A DNA stretch of 64,000 nucleotides from Lachnospiraceae bacterium AC2029 (GTDB taxonomy: Bacteria; Bacillota; Clostridia; Lachnospirales; Lachnospiraceae), in the NCBI GenBank assembly GCA_000703065.1, contig JNLK01000001.1:682001-746000 (forward strand), given 5' to 3'. The translations under genes were made by a program, and so were the position numbers. The notes under the pieces were generated by a model. That model did not search any database. It was not told where the DNA came from and saw only the letters and a list, made by a program, of their open reading frames with translations. Positions 41,215-52,249 of the stretch are shown piece after piece; within the stretch, counting starts at the first letter, position 1; each line of letters opens with the position of its first letter.

Positions 41215-43836
41215 TTAATTGAAAAAACCAAAATCATCTACCGCAAAAGCAATATCAACCTGGAATTCTATCCTCTGTGGCAGATCGGTACTATCCACCT
41301 GCTCTATAATCAGATAGTAGGTTTCCTTATTATCATAAGCCTGCGACTTCAAGCTAAAGTTGCATCTAAATGTTCTGTCCTGAGCATCTTCACTGGTTTT
41401 ATCCGCAAAGATCTTCTGAACATCCGATATCTTCTTTCCAGTCGAATCTACAAAGTAGGTGTCATAAACTGCCTTCTCTCTGTTACCGCTTACAGCATCC
41501 TTTTGATAGAAATTCAAAGAGAAGATCATATTGGTAAGCTTATGATTTGCCGATAAAAGCATAACCTCCACAGGTTTCGTATCATACTTATCTTTATTCT
41601 TCTGGTATTCCTTTGAGCTGTTGCGCAAATGCTTATACTCGATAAGCGGAACGCACATTTCCTGAAGGCTCACACCACCGTGCACAAAGTTCATTCCAGA
41701 ACCGGCGCTTGTCTTGATGCGTATATCACCTCTTGGAGCATAGCCGTAATAATCCGTCTTTCCGTCCATGAATTTTATAGGAAGCAGATACTCCGGATCC
41801 TCACCCTTGGTAAGGATTGCGAATCTTCTTGCGTACTCAACTATCCTATGAACGAAATCAGACTTCGCTGTTTTCGACTCCTCCGTCAACGGACTGTATG
41901 TATATAAGAATCCGTGATCAGAAGTGATCATAATGTTGATACCGCCAAAATCATTTACAATGGTTCTGACAAGCGTAATGATCTCTCCTATCGTCTCTTC
42001 ACAGGCATTAAATACCTTTGTCTCTGATGTGTGGCTTGTCTCATCAATCGTATCGTGATAGATGTACACAACATTCTTTCCTTTAACAAGCTCTGAACGC
42101 TGTGCTCGGCTTACCGCCATCAAATCCTTTGCTTTTACAGCAATACTCTCCGGATTAGAATCCTTCAGGAGATTCTCCCTGTTAATACTGTCAGAAGACT
42201 GACCATCTGCAAGTACTTTAAGGGTCTTCTTACCAGAGTCCGATTCCTTCAGCTCAACAGATAGTTCCTTATGCGGAAGTAGTGCTGCCATTCCAAATTT
42301 GGTCTCAGTCGGGAATATTCCCTGCATGCTGGAAAGTTTTACCTTCCCCTGCATCTCACGGCTGAGTTCCTCCTTAAGAGAAGCTGCGACCTCATATCTC
42401 AGTGCATCTGATATGATGACATATACCTTACTATCAGCATTCCTTATCTTCTTCTCGTAGAATTTTTCCTGACGATCGATACTTTCAATGTAGCCCTTCT
42501 CCGCAAGCTCAGCAGCCGCCTCTTCAGACCAATTATGTCCAAGACCATCAAGGAACCAGTTGGAATAGATCCTTTCCACCTTATCGCAAACAGCTGTAAA
42601 CAGATCCTGTAGGTCACCGCCATATGTCTTTTTGCTGTTCTCATAACTCATATGGAACCGCCTATAGTAGGTATCCATTTTGTAATAATCGGTTGTATAA
42701 GCATTCCAGATATTCTTTGCTCCCACAAGATGGAACCCTGCCGCATTTTTCTTATAAAAATCCTCCATCTTTGCAAGCGCCACGATGCCCTCATAATAAT
42801 CCTTATAATCTGCGAACCATACAGCTGATCTGCGTTTTTCGGCGATAGCATATATCTTTTCCGGCTCTACAATTTCATTCTTAATATCCGTCATAATCTT
42901 TGACAAGATAATCTTATTTATGGAAGGCAGGATCTCGGTATCAGCAAGGTCAATAGTGCTTTGCTTTGACAATCGCTTTACAAGATGCATCTCTTCCTCG
43001 ACATTTTCAGCCACAACCATGTAAGAAGAGGCATCATCGCTGTGAACCCAATCAGATACCAGATCGCCGCAATATGCCTGTAGCTGTCCATTTGATGTCA
43101 TGAAATCTTTCAGCCCATCAAATACTGCATCCGGAAGTGTCCTATTTGCTGCCGTAAGAATAATGTGTGCCGCAAGCTTTCCAAGATTATGATCCACATC
43201 ACTGTATCCTGTGATACGGGATACCATGCTCCAGAAAAGTTCGGAGGCATCATATTTTACAAATTCCTGATATAGGTAATTATCATCCGTATTGAGTCCT
43301 GCCTTCAGTACAGATTTGATGATTGCTATAGGATCTGTTCTCCCTGCCTCACCAATGGCTGCCATCACAGCAAGCTGAAGCTTCATTGGCGAATCAAGTC
43401 CGTCAGATATCTTTACCACATCATCCCTTCTGGTCTTTGCATTAAGGAACTTACGGTATCTCTTCACCTGATTACGAAGGGCGATGGATGATGGGATTCC
43501 CATTTCATCCATCCAGATGGCAATAAGATCCGCTCGGAACTCCTCGCTGTATAATTCCACATCAAGAAGCCAGTTATCCTCCACCTTCTCGTAATTAATA
43601 GGATTATATAAAAGGAAATTTTGCGTTGGTTCATCCACCGCAAGGATTCTCTTTACCTCAAAAAAGTTATTGCCGGTTATGCAAAGAACCTTTGCATTTT
43701 GAAGTTCAAGAGCTCCTATCTGATCTTCAAACTCCTTCTCTTCGTCATACCAGACAACGATCCTTCTCTTATAAAACTCCGGCAATGGAGCAGCAAAACG
43801 CTTATTTAATTCCTGGCTTATCGTTGCTAAATCCAT
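41215..43836 (-). CDS. pglZ: BREX phosphatase-like protein PglZ
   Basis: An 873-residue protein of the PglZ family (alkaline-phosphatase superfamily). Visible metal-site motifs are VYVIISDALRYEVA (the first Asp) near residue 465 and MITSDHGFLYTYSPL (Asp-His) near 640, with the usual N-terminal (about 1-450) and C-terminal beta extensions. PglZ is the signature protein of BREX types. It is essential for both methylation and exclusion, acting with PglX and BrxC on DNA. It lies between pglX and brxL with gaps of 12 and 15 bases. No truncation is seen. Confidence 0.9.
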   Translation of the reverse strand: MDLATISQELNKRFAAPLPEFYKRRIVVWYDEEKEFEDQIGALELQNAKVLCITGNNFFEVKRILAVDEPTQNFLLYNPINYEKVEDNWLLDVELYSEEFRADLIAIWMDEMGIPSSIALRNQVKRYRKFLNAKTRRDDVVKISDGLDSPMKLQLAVMAAIGEAGRTDPIAIIKSVLKAGLNTDDNYLYQEFVKYDASELFWSMVSRITGYSDVDHNLGKLAAHIILTAANRTLPDAVFDGLKDFMTSNGQLQAYCGDLVSDWVHSDDASSYMVVAENVEEEMHLVKRLSKQSTIDLADTEILPSINKIILSKIMTDIKNEIVEPEKIYAIAEKRRSAVWFADYKDYYEGIVALAKMEDFYKKNAAGFHLVGAKNIWNAYTTDYYKMDTYYRRFHMSYENSKKTYGGDLQDLFTAVCDKVERIYSNWFLDGLGHNWSEEAAAELAEKGYIESIDRQEKFYEKKIRNADSKVYVIISDALRYEVAASLKEELSREMQGKVKLSSMQGIFPTETKFGMAALLPHKELSVELKESDSGKKTLKVLADGQSSDSINRENLLKDSNPESIAVKAKDLMAVSRAQRSELVKGKNVVYIYHDTIDETSHTSETKVFNACEETIGEIITLVRTIVNDFGGINIMITSDHGFLYTYSPLTEESKTAKSDFVHRIVEYARRFAILTKGEDPEYLLPIKFMDGKTDYYGYAPRGDIRIKTSAGSGMNFVHGGVSLQEMCVPLIEYKHLRNSSKEYQKNKDKYDTKPVEVMLLSANHKLTNMIFSLNFYQKDAVSGNREKAVYDTYFVDSTGKKISDVQKIFADKTSEDAQDRTFRCNFSLKSQAYDNKETYYLIIEQVDSTDLPQRIEFQVDIAFAVDDFGFFN

Positions 43837-43848
43837 CTTCTCATTCCT

Positions 43849-46800
43849 TTACTTTATTTTTGCAAGCACATCCTTGAACAGATCATAGTTATGCTTCACG
43901 CCGTCATCCAAGTCTATACTGATCATCTGATCCGCAAGATGATGAATCTTTTCTTCGTAGCTATGTATCTCATCATCCTGTGCCCTTAAAGTATTCAATT
44001 TCTTTTCCAGCTTGATCTTATCTGAACCGGATGTACTCTCTATCCTCTTTTCAATCTCTTCAATAGCTGTACGATAGCGCGCCTGCTGTTCATGTACATA
44101 ATCGGTACGGATACGTGCAATTGTATCCGGCTGGTACCGATGCATATAGATCAGGCACTTAAAACCATTCTTCTTTCCAGAATCAAAGAGCCAGTATATC
44201 GGCCTCTTCTGATATACCTTTACATGATCATCATAAAAGTCATTTATGAAATAGTTACGGATGACTTCACGAGATGTTCCGTTTCCGCCAAGAGCATCAG
44301 CAATGAACTTAAGGTTATCTTCAACCGTATCCTTACCAAAAACCACCTCAACGAATTTTACAAAGCGGCCAACAATGTCATCTTCAAAATACTCATCATC
44401 ACAGATAGGAATGATAGCATCCACGTCAGCTTGGAAGGTCTTATACTTGGATATATCCCAGTCACCACCTGCATAGACAAGGCCCGGAACATCAAGTGAA
44501 TAACGTCCAAACATGCATCCTACTGAATATGATAACAAACTTCGAATTTCTCTTTGTAAATCAGCTTTTCTGACGACAACATCGTTATCTTCTACATCTG
44601 GCACTAGTTCTTTTTGCATTTTGTATATGTCAATAAAAATACGATTCAAAGACTCTTCATTTGATTTTAACCTTGCAAATAATTCATACTTATCATCAGA
44701 CCATCTTTTATATATATCTGCCAAATATAGATTATCTCCCGGAATGGCTGCATACGAAATCAAAGGATGTCTTGAAAAATCCCAAGATGTTTCGAATTCA
44801 TCCCAATCGCGTTTAGCGATATCTACATTTTCTAATACTATGCTTTTTATCTCAGCCTCCCTATCCATTATAACTGGGAGGCTTTTAATATTGCCAGCTT
44901 GATAGTTGACTGTTGGATTCAATATTTTCAATATTTCGTTACATACAGATGAAGATAAGAACCCTAATAAGTAGTACAGATATTCATCACTCGTAAACAG
45001 CGCAGATCCAGCCACATCAAAAAGGCATCCAGTAGGCATCAAACGAACACCAAATTTTGAAGTTCCAATAAAATTCCATGTGATTCCTTTTTTAAAGTAG
45101 CCGTTACGTCCACCGTTTTCACGGTGTCCAGACATAGAAAACATTTTCTTCCTACCTGCCTCGTTGTACCATACCACTTCCTGAAGGTTACCGTACCATC
45201 TCCTATAATCTCCACCCTTATTGTATGGAAAATATACTCCGTTACTATCTTCTAGATCTTCAAATCTCTTTAGCGAAAAATCTATCTCATCAAATAAAAC
45301 TTCCCACCACTCGCGTACAAAAACTTCATTTTTACCTGTCCCCATTCCTATTTTGACGCTTGCAATATCATCTATTAAGACACCATTCTCAAATGCTGAA
45401 ATTTTACTATCACTCGCCCAATAAGCTATAGGTTCACCGGGTATTTTAATAAAGTCCGTCTGCTGCGCAATATAATGATTCTCACCATTGAAAAACTCTG
45501 GCTCTTTTTCGTCACGTCTTGAATAACAAAAATCAACCAATCTGACAGAGTGTATTTTTTGATCTACTGTACAGTTTCTTGTCACCCACGATGCAATAGG
45601 TAAATGCCCGATTTTTCCATCAAATAATTCTGTTCCATAATCAGTCAAGCAAACGAAATTGCTATCAGATACCATCTTCTTTCTAAATTTTTCAAAGCTT
45701 TTCAGATACATCCATGAAACTGTTGAAATACCCGAACTATAGCCATTTTCCTTTGTGAACCCCCATGTAACTCTATTAAGCATAGCCATCGCAAGATCTG
45801 CCTTTTCATCCGGATAATTCTTCTTAATGAAATCACTCATATTAGTATTCATTCTAGAATTACCTAAATATGGTGGATTAGTCACAGCTACATGATACTT
45901 TTGAACCAGTACTTCTGCTATTTCCAGGAGTGGTAAAAATCTATCTTTAAGCATCACTGCATTTAATTGTTCCACAATATCCCCACTCGAAGATGTTTCT
46001 ATGATTTCTTCTACTTTTCTTTTTATTGCATGCACCTGTTCTATTTGAAGGTTTAGCTTAAGTAAACTTCCATACTCCTTCGCATCTTTCAGACTATCAA
46101 TTATCTCTTTTACAGTCTCTTTCTCTCTATCCAAGAGTTTTATGACATCTTCAGATAATCCATTGCTTTCTTTTATAGCATAAACATGTGGCTGAATATT
46201 CTTTGAAAAGAATCTCCTATCATACTGACGAGCCTTCATCATAATTGCAAAATATGCCAATTGTGCCGCTCTCTCATCGATATCCATTCCCCAGAGATTT
46301 TTCTCTATTATGCATTTAACTGCATCACGAGTAACATAACCATAGTCTTCATAAATGTTTATGAGAACATCAAACATATAACATAAAATATGACCAGAAC
46401 CCATACAGGGATCTATACAAAGTATTTCTTCCGGTTTGAGATCAGCGTAACTCTTTTTTATATGATTGATCTTTATTTCTACTTCTTCGTCTTGATCAAC
46501 TTCTTCGAGATAAAACCTCCATTTCTTTTTCAATTCTGCATTATTATGGTTATCAAGCCATAACCTTCCGAGAGAATTGTCTACCATAAATCTAACAGCC
46601 CAATCAGGTGTAAAGATTTCTGTTGCAGCCGGTATCAGAGCCTTTGTAACCTTTTTTCGAGACATATCCCCGTCAAAAATACTATCGAATGTCTCGGTGT
46701 TATAAAACTGATATAACCAACCAATAATTTGTACCTGATCCATCCAGTCGGATTCAGGTATGCCATTAGTTGGATTAATCATCACTTCGATTACGCTTCC

Positions 46801-47340
46801 CTCTCTTAGAAGATAATCCGGAAGCAACAATTCAGTATAATCCTCTATCTTTTGAAACATTTGTGGCAATATTTCATTCAGTGCATTACATTGAACCATT
46901 AGAAGATATTTGAATAGATCTTCCTCATTGGCTTCGTCCTTGTACTGCATAACCTTGTCCATATCCAGCCCAGGCAGATCTAAATGAATTGCCTCTGCAA
47001 GTATTTGAGGCTTAAATGCACCATTTTCATCTGAAAACACTCTTATATGGCTCGGCAAATAACCGTTCACTTCCATGAAACGTATTGCAACAAAACGGTT
47101 AAACCATGTGTATGCTACTTCTTCCATAACCTGACTGTAACCGTCTGTTTTTATTTTTTGTATAAGCGCTTTTCTTTGCTTTATTTCTGTTTCGGACAGC
47201 ACTTCACCATTGATAATCTCAAGCGAACCGTCCATCTCCTGACCATCAACGATCTGATATTTAACGGCTCTTGCAGTAACTTTTTCTATCAGCTGCTCTC
47301 TTGCCCAAACTGCGTACTTCTTTATTACATTCTTATCCAT
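43849..47340 (-). CDS. pglX: BREX adenine-specific DNA methyltransferase PglX
   Basis: A 1163-residue N6-adenine methyltransferase of the BREX-1 type. Motif I is DPCMGSGHILCYMFD (310-324) and motif IV is TNPPYLGNSRM (488-491 NPPY). Target recognition lies in the C-terminal half. It methylates host DNA at an asymmetric site and is required for self/non-self discrimination. The central part (about 44510-46900) is visibly more AT-rich than the two ends of the gene: two sampled 60-base lines gave 42% GC at 44041 and 32% at 44521. That would fit exchange of the recognition segment. The start follows brxC by 14 bases. Confidence 0.9.
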   Translation of the reverse strand: MDKNVIKKYAVWAREQLIEKVTARAVKYQIVDGQEMDGSLEIINGEVLSETEIKQRKALIQKIKTDGYSQVMEEVAYTWFNRFVAIRFMEVNGYLPSHIRVFSDENGAFKPQILAEAIHLDLPGLDMDKVMQYKDEANEEDLFKYLLMVQCNALNEILPQMFQKIEDYTELLLPDYLLREGSVIEVMINPTNGIPESDWMDQVQIIGWLYQFYNTETFDSIFDGDMSRKKVTKALIPAATEIFTPDWAVRFMVDNSLGRLWLDNHNNAELKKKWRFYLEEVDQDEEVEIKINHIKKSYADLKPEEILCIDPCMGSGHILCYMFDVLINIYEDYGYVTRDAVKCIIEKNLWGMDIDERAAQLAYFAIMMKARQYDRRFFSKNIQPHVYAIKESNGLSEDVIKLLDREKETVKEIIDSLKDAKEYGSLLKLNLQIEQVHAIKRKVEEIIETSSSGDIVEQLNAVMLKDRFLPLLEIAEVLVQKYHVAVTNPPYLGNSRMNTNMSDFIKKNYPDEKADLAMAMLNRVTWGFTKENGYSSGISTVSWMYLKSFEKFRKKMVSDSNFVCLTDYGTELFDGKIGHLPIASWVTRNCTVDQKIHSVRLVDFCYSRRDEKEPEFFNGENHYIAQQTDFIKIPGEPIAYWASDSKISAFENGVLIDDIASVKIGMGTGKNEVFVREWWEVLFDEIDFSLKRFEDLEDSNGVYFPYNKGGDYRRWYGNLQEVVWYNEAGRKKMFSMSGHRENGGRNGYFKKGITWNFIGTSKFGVRLMPTGCLFDVAGSALFTSDEYLYYLLGFLSSSVCNEILKILNPTVNYQAGNIKSLPVIMDREAEIKSIVLENVDIAKRDWDEFETSWDFSRHPLISYAAIPGDNLYLADIYKRWSDDKYELFARLKSNEESLNRIFIDIYKMQKELVPDVEDNDVVVRKADLQREIRSLLSYSVGCMFGRYSLDVPGLVYAGGDWDISKYKTFQADVDAIIPICDDEYFEDDIVGRFVKFVEVVFGKDTVEDNLKFIADALGGNGTSREVIRNYFINDFYDDHVKVYQKRPIYWLFDSGKKNGFKCLIYMHRYQPDTIARIRTDYVHEQQARYRTAIEEIEKRIESTSGSDKIKLEKKLNTLRAQDDEIHSYEEKIHHLADQMISIDLDDGVKHNYDLFKDVLAKIK

Positions 47341-47354
47341 CTATTGAATCTCCC

Positions 47355-50300
47355 TTAGTTGGTAATCTGGATTCCGTCGCTTCCCTGCAGGTACTGTTTC
47401 ATCTGCTTGCGTATATTCTCCACATATGCATCTATTTCCTCATCTGTCTTAAGCACTCTTGCCGGGAACATTTGCTGTCTTGCTACTTTCTTTATGATCT
47501 CTTTCTTAGGCGGCTTACTTTCTCCACCTGTCACAGGCTTTACAGGTTCCACAGCTTTTGGCTTCATAAATGCCTCTATAGAAAGTGTCGCCTGATCCTT
47601 ATATGACCACATAGGAACTGACAAACCATCCAGCAAAGCCAAACTCTTCTCTGCAGCAATCTGTTCCTTTTTCTGAGAATAGAAAATGTCGGCCTTATCA
47701 GATACTGCCTTTGTCTGTTCATTTGCATTTGCATTCTTATGGATTTCTTCCATGCAGGAACGTACTATCTCATAAAGTGCTGCTCTCTTTTCTTCAAGCA
47801 TCTTGTTATGAGACTGCTCAACTGTACTCTGAAGTCCCTTCAGCTCGGATATTCTCTTATAGTCATATGTCTTGCCGTCAAATACAGTTGTTATAAGCCT
47901 CATCTGATTTAAGGCATTTTTTGCTTCTTCGTCACCATCTATGTAGTCAAGGTCATTACGCATACTCTCGACATAGTTTGCAGCTGCATCAAACAGGGAT
48001 ACTTGTGTCTTAAAGAAGTCTTCCACGTTCTTAAGACTATCCTGCATCCTGTAAAGTGCGTCCTCGCTGCCTACTACCTTTTCGATAAGTGCTATATTAT
48101 CGCTCTTCTGTGAAAGAACATCCTTTACCAGTCTCACAGCAGCAAGCACAAGTTGCTGATCCGGATACTTTCTTCCTTCATAATTCTGATTTAGTGAATC
48201 ATAGTGCGCTTCCAATGCTGTAAACTTCTCAATGATGAAAGATATCAGTCCGTCCTCATCTGCCGGAACGTCCATTACATCAAGGAAGTCTCTGAGAAAC
48301 TCCCTTGCTTCCTTCATCTTAGTCGGATTTACAACATGTCTCTTTGTAATCTCAGTCTTACCAACCTCACTCTTCTTTCTAAGCATATCCGGAAGTTTGG
48401 GATCATTAGGCTGAATGGTCATACCGCCATACTTGATAGTAACCTTCTGCTCATAGATAAGAAGCGCCACCACTGCAGCAATATCAATCTCTCTCCAACC
48501 GCTCGGAATAGCCTGGTACCTACTCTGGATATCCGACATCTTGGTAGTAATATGCTTCATATCCTGCATTTCCAAATACTCTTCAATCTTATGAGCAGCA
48601 CCACTATTGGGATGCATCCCCGGAACATAGGTCTGCATACCCGTAAGTATGGTTAGAATATCCGAGTCATCATTTGCATTTTCTCCAACAAGTTCTAGAT
48701 CGTAATACACATGGGTAACCAGATACTCTAACGCCTGATCCAGCTTGCTCTTAGCGTCGCCACCCTTGATCTCAATATGCTCTCCATCCACATAGAACTC
48801 AGCTGATTCTATCGCTCTCTTTATATAATCAAGCGCATCATTCTCATACTTTGTTGCCTCATCCTGCTGAGCGCGGATAATGTCCTGCACTGATTTTGGT
48901 AGCTGTGCGATATTCCTTGTCTTTACATACTTTCTGATCTTCAAGGCATTTTTTATGCTATCATAGTACTTGCCGTCGCCAAGCACGACGATTACCTGCC
49001 CCTTTGAATTGGTCTGCAAGCGAAGTTCCTGCTTTTGATCATCATCCGTTGCTATGGAATAGATTTGAAGCTTCATTCCTCCCGTCACGGTGCCGATAGC
49101 TGTACCGTCAACGTACTGATCATAAGGGAAGTCATAGATCTGATAACGGTACTTCTTTTTATCATAAAGAGTTCCAAATACCAACTGTCCAATTCTCTCA
49201 ATAATCTGAGCATTATCAACCGGTGTATCCTTGATATCCCTTGCGATGTCCTGTTCCTCATCAGTAAGGAAGTTGTATGTATTTCCATTTCTTCCGATAT
49301 AGTTCTGGTTGAGAAGGCGGTCTAAAGACTCTCTTACCTGCTCCCTCATCTTTATCTTGTCCAAATTGATATTATTAGCCATCAGGATAACGATAGAATC
49401 CAATGTGGATTTAATATCAGAGTCCACATAACGAATAAGGTAAAGCAACTTAAGTACTTCTACGTCCTGCTGTTTAATTCCTCTGTCTTCTTCTGCCGCG
49501 GTCTGGCATCTTTCGATAACACGGCGAATAGCACTATCCAAAGACCCATGAACAGTGTCATAGAAAAGATAAAATGGCGCAAGTTCATACTCATCTTTTT
49601 CTTTTATTCTCTTAACAGCTTCTTGAAATCCGGAAAGCATGGATCGCTCACCACCAGTCTGGTGCTTACCAGCATTTCCATGTTTTCTTATCTCATTATA
49701 GACCTTCTGAAGCAAAAAAAACTGATATGGTACAAACGGAAAATCTTTTGCAAATTCTTGCGGAGACTCAAATCCCCTAACATCAAGTAATGCATCATCC
49801 CTATTAAACTTCAGAAGATTATTCAGTACAGTGGCATTTTCATTATATATTTCCTCCAACTTTTTTTCCGCTTCCGGAGTCTTTGAAAGTATCCTCTTCT
49901 GGATAACCTCATCTGCTGACGTAGATGACAACGAAAGTCTCGTTTTAAATCTTGCTTGAATACGAGAAAACTCATCCTGTCTGGTCCTGATAACTTCATC
50001 CATTGCTTCCTGTCCGGTACACATAACCCAAACCTTCCCCTCACACTTATCTCCAATATCCTCGATAAGTGACTGTAGATTGAGCAATCGATCTGTATTA
50101 TCACCAACATACTGTCCAACCTCGTCAATCATGAATAACAATCTATAATTGTCTGGTTTTGTATCTACATAATCCTTTATTTCAGATACAAGTTGAGCAA
50201 TACTCATCTCAACGATTTCAGTTCCATTAAACCAATTGCGAGCAGCCCCTTCACTCATACCCAACACAGTTGTTAATGTTTCTACAATATCATCCTCAAA

Positions 50301-50903
50301 AAAAGCAAAATCTTTTCTAGTGTTTATCCATCTATCTCCATTGATTTCTTCAAATACCCTTCTGAATTCCTCTGTTTTACCTTTCTTTTCAACGAATTGT
50401 TCAAGTTTAGCCACCTTTAGATCTTCTCCATAGAATCCCAGATGCTTGTAGAACATTTTTGCAAATACACGAAGAACTGCTGTTGCATCCTTGTAGATAG
50501 ATCCCTCGATATCGATATCGAAAAGGATAGTGTCTGTCTTCCCTTGAGTTGACTTATCAATAAGCATAAATGTAGCTGGATCATCCTCAAACTTACTTCG
50601 AAAGCGCTCCACTGTTTTGATACCATCTACTTCTCTATTTTCGAGAATATATGACAAAATTTTTAGGAAGTGAGATTTACCACTTCCAAAAAAACCTGAT
50701 ATCCAAACACCAACACCGTTAGTCTTCTTATCAAAGGCCTCACTGTAATTGTTAAAAAATGTGATGAAGTGTTTCTTCAATTCATTTGTAACAACGTATT
50801 CATCTAACTCTTGGACAAGAATGCGCTCCGTTTCTTGCTCTACATCTACGACACCATTAATGGTTCTGTTAATGTCGTTCATAAACATCTTCTCAATTAT
50901 CAT
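47355..50903 (-). CDS. brxC: BREX ATPase BrxC
   Basis: An 1182-residue protein. The Walker A WISGFFGSGKSHFLKIL lies at about residues 67-83, with FMIDEVGQYVGDN as Walker B near residue 270. The family (DUF499-related, P-loop) couples ATP hydrolysis to BREX function with PglX and PglZ. The C-terminal tail (about 1120-1182) is basic and Pro/Lys rich. It starts at the last base of brxB (shared base at 50903), so the two are translationally coupled. Length is typical for type 1. Confidence 0.9.
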   Translation of the reverse strand: MIIEKMFMNDINRTINGVVDVEQETERILVQELDEYVVTNELKKHFITFFNNYSEAFDKKTNGVGVWISGFFGSGKSHFLKILSYILENREVDGIKTVERFRSKFEDDPATFMLIDKSTQGKTDTILFDIDIEGSIYKDATAVLRVFAKMFYKHLGFYGEDLKVAKLEQFVEKKGKTEEFRRVFEEINGDRWINTRKDFAFFEDDIVETLTTVLGMSEGAARNWFNGTEIVEMSIAQLVSEIKDYVDTKPDNYRLLFMIDEVGQYVGDNTDRLLNLQSLIEDIGDKCEGKVWVMCTGQEAMDEVIRTRQDEFSRIQARFKTRLSLSSTSADEVIQKRILSKTPEAEKKLEEIYNENATVLNNLLKFNRDDALLDVRGFESPQEFAKDFPFVPYQFFLLQKVYNEIRKHGNAGKHQTGGERSMLSGFQEAVKRIKEKDEYELAPFYLFYDTVHGSLDSAIRRVIERCQTAAEEDRGIKQQDVEVLKLLYLIRYVDSDIKSTLDSIVILMANNINLDKIKMREQVRESLDRLLNQNYIGRNGNTYNFLTDEEQDIARDIKDTPVDNAQIIERIGQLVFGTLYDKKKYRYQIYDFPYDQYVDGTAIGTVTGGMKLQIYSIATDDDQKQELRLQTNSKGQVIVVLGDGKYYDSIKNALKIRKYVKTRNIAQLPKSVQDIIRAQQDEATKYENDALDYIKRAIESAEFYVDGEHIEIKGGDAKSKLDQALEYLVTHVYYDLELVGENANDDSDILTILTGMQTYVPGMHPNSGAAHKIEEYLEMQDMKHITTKMSDIQSRYQAIPSGWREIDIAAVVALLIYEQKVTIKYGGMTIQPNDPKLPDMLRKKSEVGKTEITKRHVVNPTKMKEAREFLRDFLDVMDVPADEDGLISFIIEKFTALEAHYDSLNQNYEGRKYPDQQLVLAAVRLVKDVLSQKSDNIALIEKVVGSEDALYRMQDSLKNVEDFFKTQVSLFDAAANYVESMRNDLDYIDGDEEAKNALNQMRLITTVFDGKTYDYKRISELKGLQSTVEQSHNKMLEEKRAALYEIVRSCMEEIHKNANANEQTKAVSDKADIFYSQKKEQIAAEKSLALLDGLSVPMWSYKDQATLSIEAFMKPKAVEPVKPVTGGESKPPKKEIIKKVARQQMFPARVLKTDEEIDAYVENIRKQMKQYLQGSDGIQITN

Positions 50904-51484
50904 TAAAGCTTTTCCCCCTTCCCGATTATATTAAACGCTCTATAATAACCTATTTTAGGCAGCCTCCCAAAGAGCTGAACAGTGCTATCAACAAAGATTC
51001 CTGGATATAAAACCACAATTGGAACACTCCCTATATCTTGTGATCGCATATTATTTAGGATGTCGTGAGATCTGATAAACGGAAACGCTTCACCAACGCC
51101 TGTTATCATCAATACATCCCCTTCTGAAAAACCTTCCTTGAATATTTCATTAACAAAATTCCTAGCTGAAGCAGTCCCACTTTGCAGATTCCTAAGAATA
51201 AACTCTGGGCCTTTTTTCTTTTCAATTCCTGGTAGTCGGTCTATCAATCGACTGTCCTCACATAATTTAAGAAATATCTTATATAGATTAATTTCTTTTA
51301 CATGGCACTTTAGCTCCTGATCTGATACAATTTGCTCTGTAAAAAATCTCACCGCCATCTCATCCTCTGGCTCATAACAAAAGACATTGAAATTCACCTC
51401 ATTGCTTAATCCTTCTCCTTTGAGAAAACCCTCATCCTGTATTCGTGTTTTTAGTTTATCTAATCGTTCCAATATATCACTCAT
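50903..51484 (-). CDS. brxB: BREX protein BrxB (DUF1788)
   Basis: A 193-residue protein matching BrxB/DUF1788: a first helix MSDILERLDKLKTRI, VNFNVFCYEPEDEM, then VLMITGVGEAFPFIRSHDIL and VPIVVLYPGIFV in the conserved strand block. BrxB is small, of unknown catalytic role, and part of the core DNA-bound complex of type 1 BREX. It follows brxA by 18 bases and overlaps brxC by one base. Confidence 0.9.
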   Translation of the reverse strand: MSDILERLDKLKTRIQDEGFLKGEGLSNEVNFNVFCYEPEDEMAVRFFTEQIVSDQELKCHVKEINLYKIFLKLCEDSRLIDRLPGIEKKKGPEFILRNLQSGTASARNFVNEIFKEGFSEGDVLMITGVGEAFPFIRSHDILNNMRSQDIGSVPIVVLYPGIFVDSTVQLFGRLPKIGYYRAFNIIGKGEKL

Positions 51485-51502
51485 ATATTAATCTCCAATC
51501 CA

Positions 51503-52126
51503 TTAATAAAAACAGTTAAACGCCGGAAGAGCCATTTCATCCCCGTTTGCCCTGATTGCATTTTCAACTTCCGTACACAATATCACCGGATTAAGCTTTT
51601 TCGCTTTTGTCCCATTGATATATTCATTCTCCACAAGCACTTTATTGAGCACTTGCTTTATCCTGTTTACTGTGGATTCGCTCCACTTTGCCACCTCATC
51701 ATCTTGCTCTTGTATTCTCATAAAGAATATATTCAAATCAACGCGGCCATAAGAGAAATCTTGCTCTCTGTACTTTGCTCCGATTACAGTGATCATATAA
51801 TCCCAGACCAACCTATATTGCTTCATCATCGCATACAAACATGCCTGCTTTGCATTCTCCGTCGAACTGTGTGCTATAGTCTTCACAAGATCATCGTTAT
51901 TAAGACATCTAAGCCTTCTAAGACAACCGGACACTATTCGTTTAATGCTCTTTTCAGTCGGAAACTGAAACAGATTTTCATCCATTATTCTTTTTATAAT
52001 TTTTTCATCATCCAATCCATCGTCTACCATTAGTTTTGCAACAGTCTTGGTTTCGTAAAATAGAAACCTTTCCCGCGTAATTTGTGCTGACCCTTTATAA
52101 GGACTATCTGATCTTCTTATACCCAT
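51503..52126 (-). CDS. brxA: BREX protein BrxA (DUF1819)
   Basis: A 207-residue protein of the DUF1819 family, the DNA-binding first component of type 1 BREX. Mostly helical, with conserved-looking segments KLMVDGLDDEKIIKRIMDEN and FQFPTEKSIKRIVSGCLRRL, and VDLNIFFMRIQEQDDEVAKW near the C-terminus. It resembles the related NusB-fold anti-phage and BREX inhibitor-linked family members. It heads the BREX operon, 123 bases downstream of the DUF3427 helicase. A small hairpin (CTACAT/ATGTAG) and an AT-rich region lie before it, where its promoter is expected. Confidence 0.88.
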   Translation of the reverse strand: MGIRRSDSPYKGSAQITRERFLFYETKTVAKLMVDDGLDDEKIIKRIMDENLFQFPTEKSIKRIVSGCLRRLRCLNNDDLVKTIAHSSTENAKQACLYAMMKQYRLVWDYMITVIGAKYREQDFSYGRVDLNIFFMRIQEQDDEVAKWSESTVNRIKQVLNKVLVENEYINGTKAKKLNPVILCTEVENAIRANGDEMALPAFNCFY

Positions 52127-52249
52127 TTTCTCTCCTTATATTCCTTATTACCCTTTATATGACCAGTCCCTAAAGTATATAACACCTCTACATTCCAAGA
52201 TGTAGGGTGCCCACTTTTTCTAGTTGATGAACATACATCTGATCATCCA

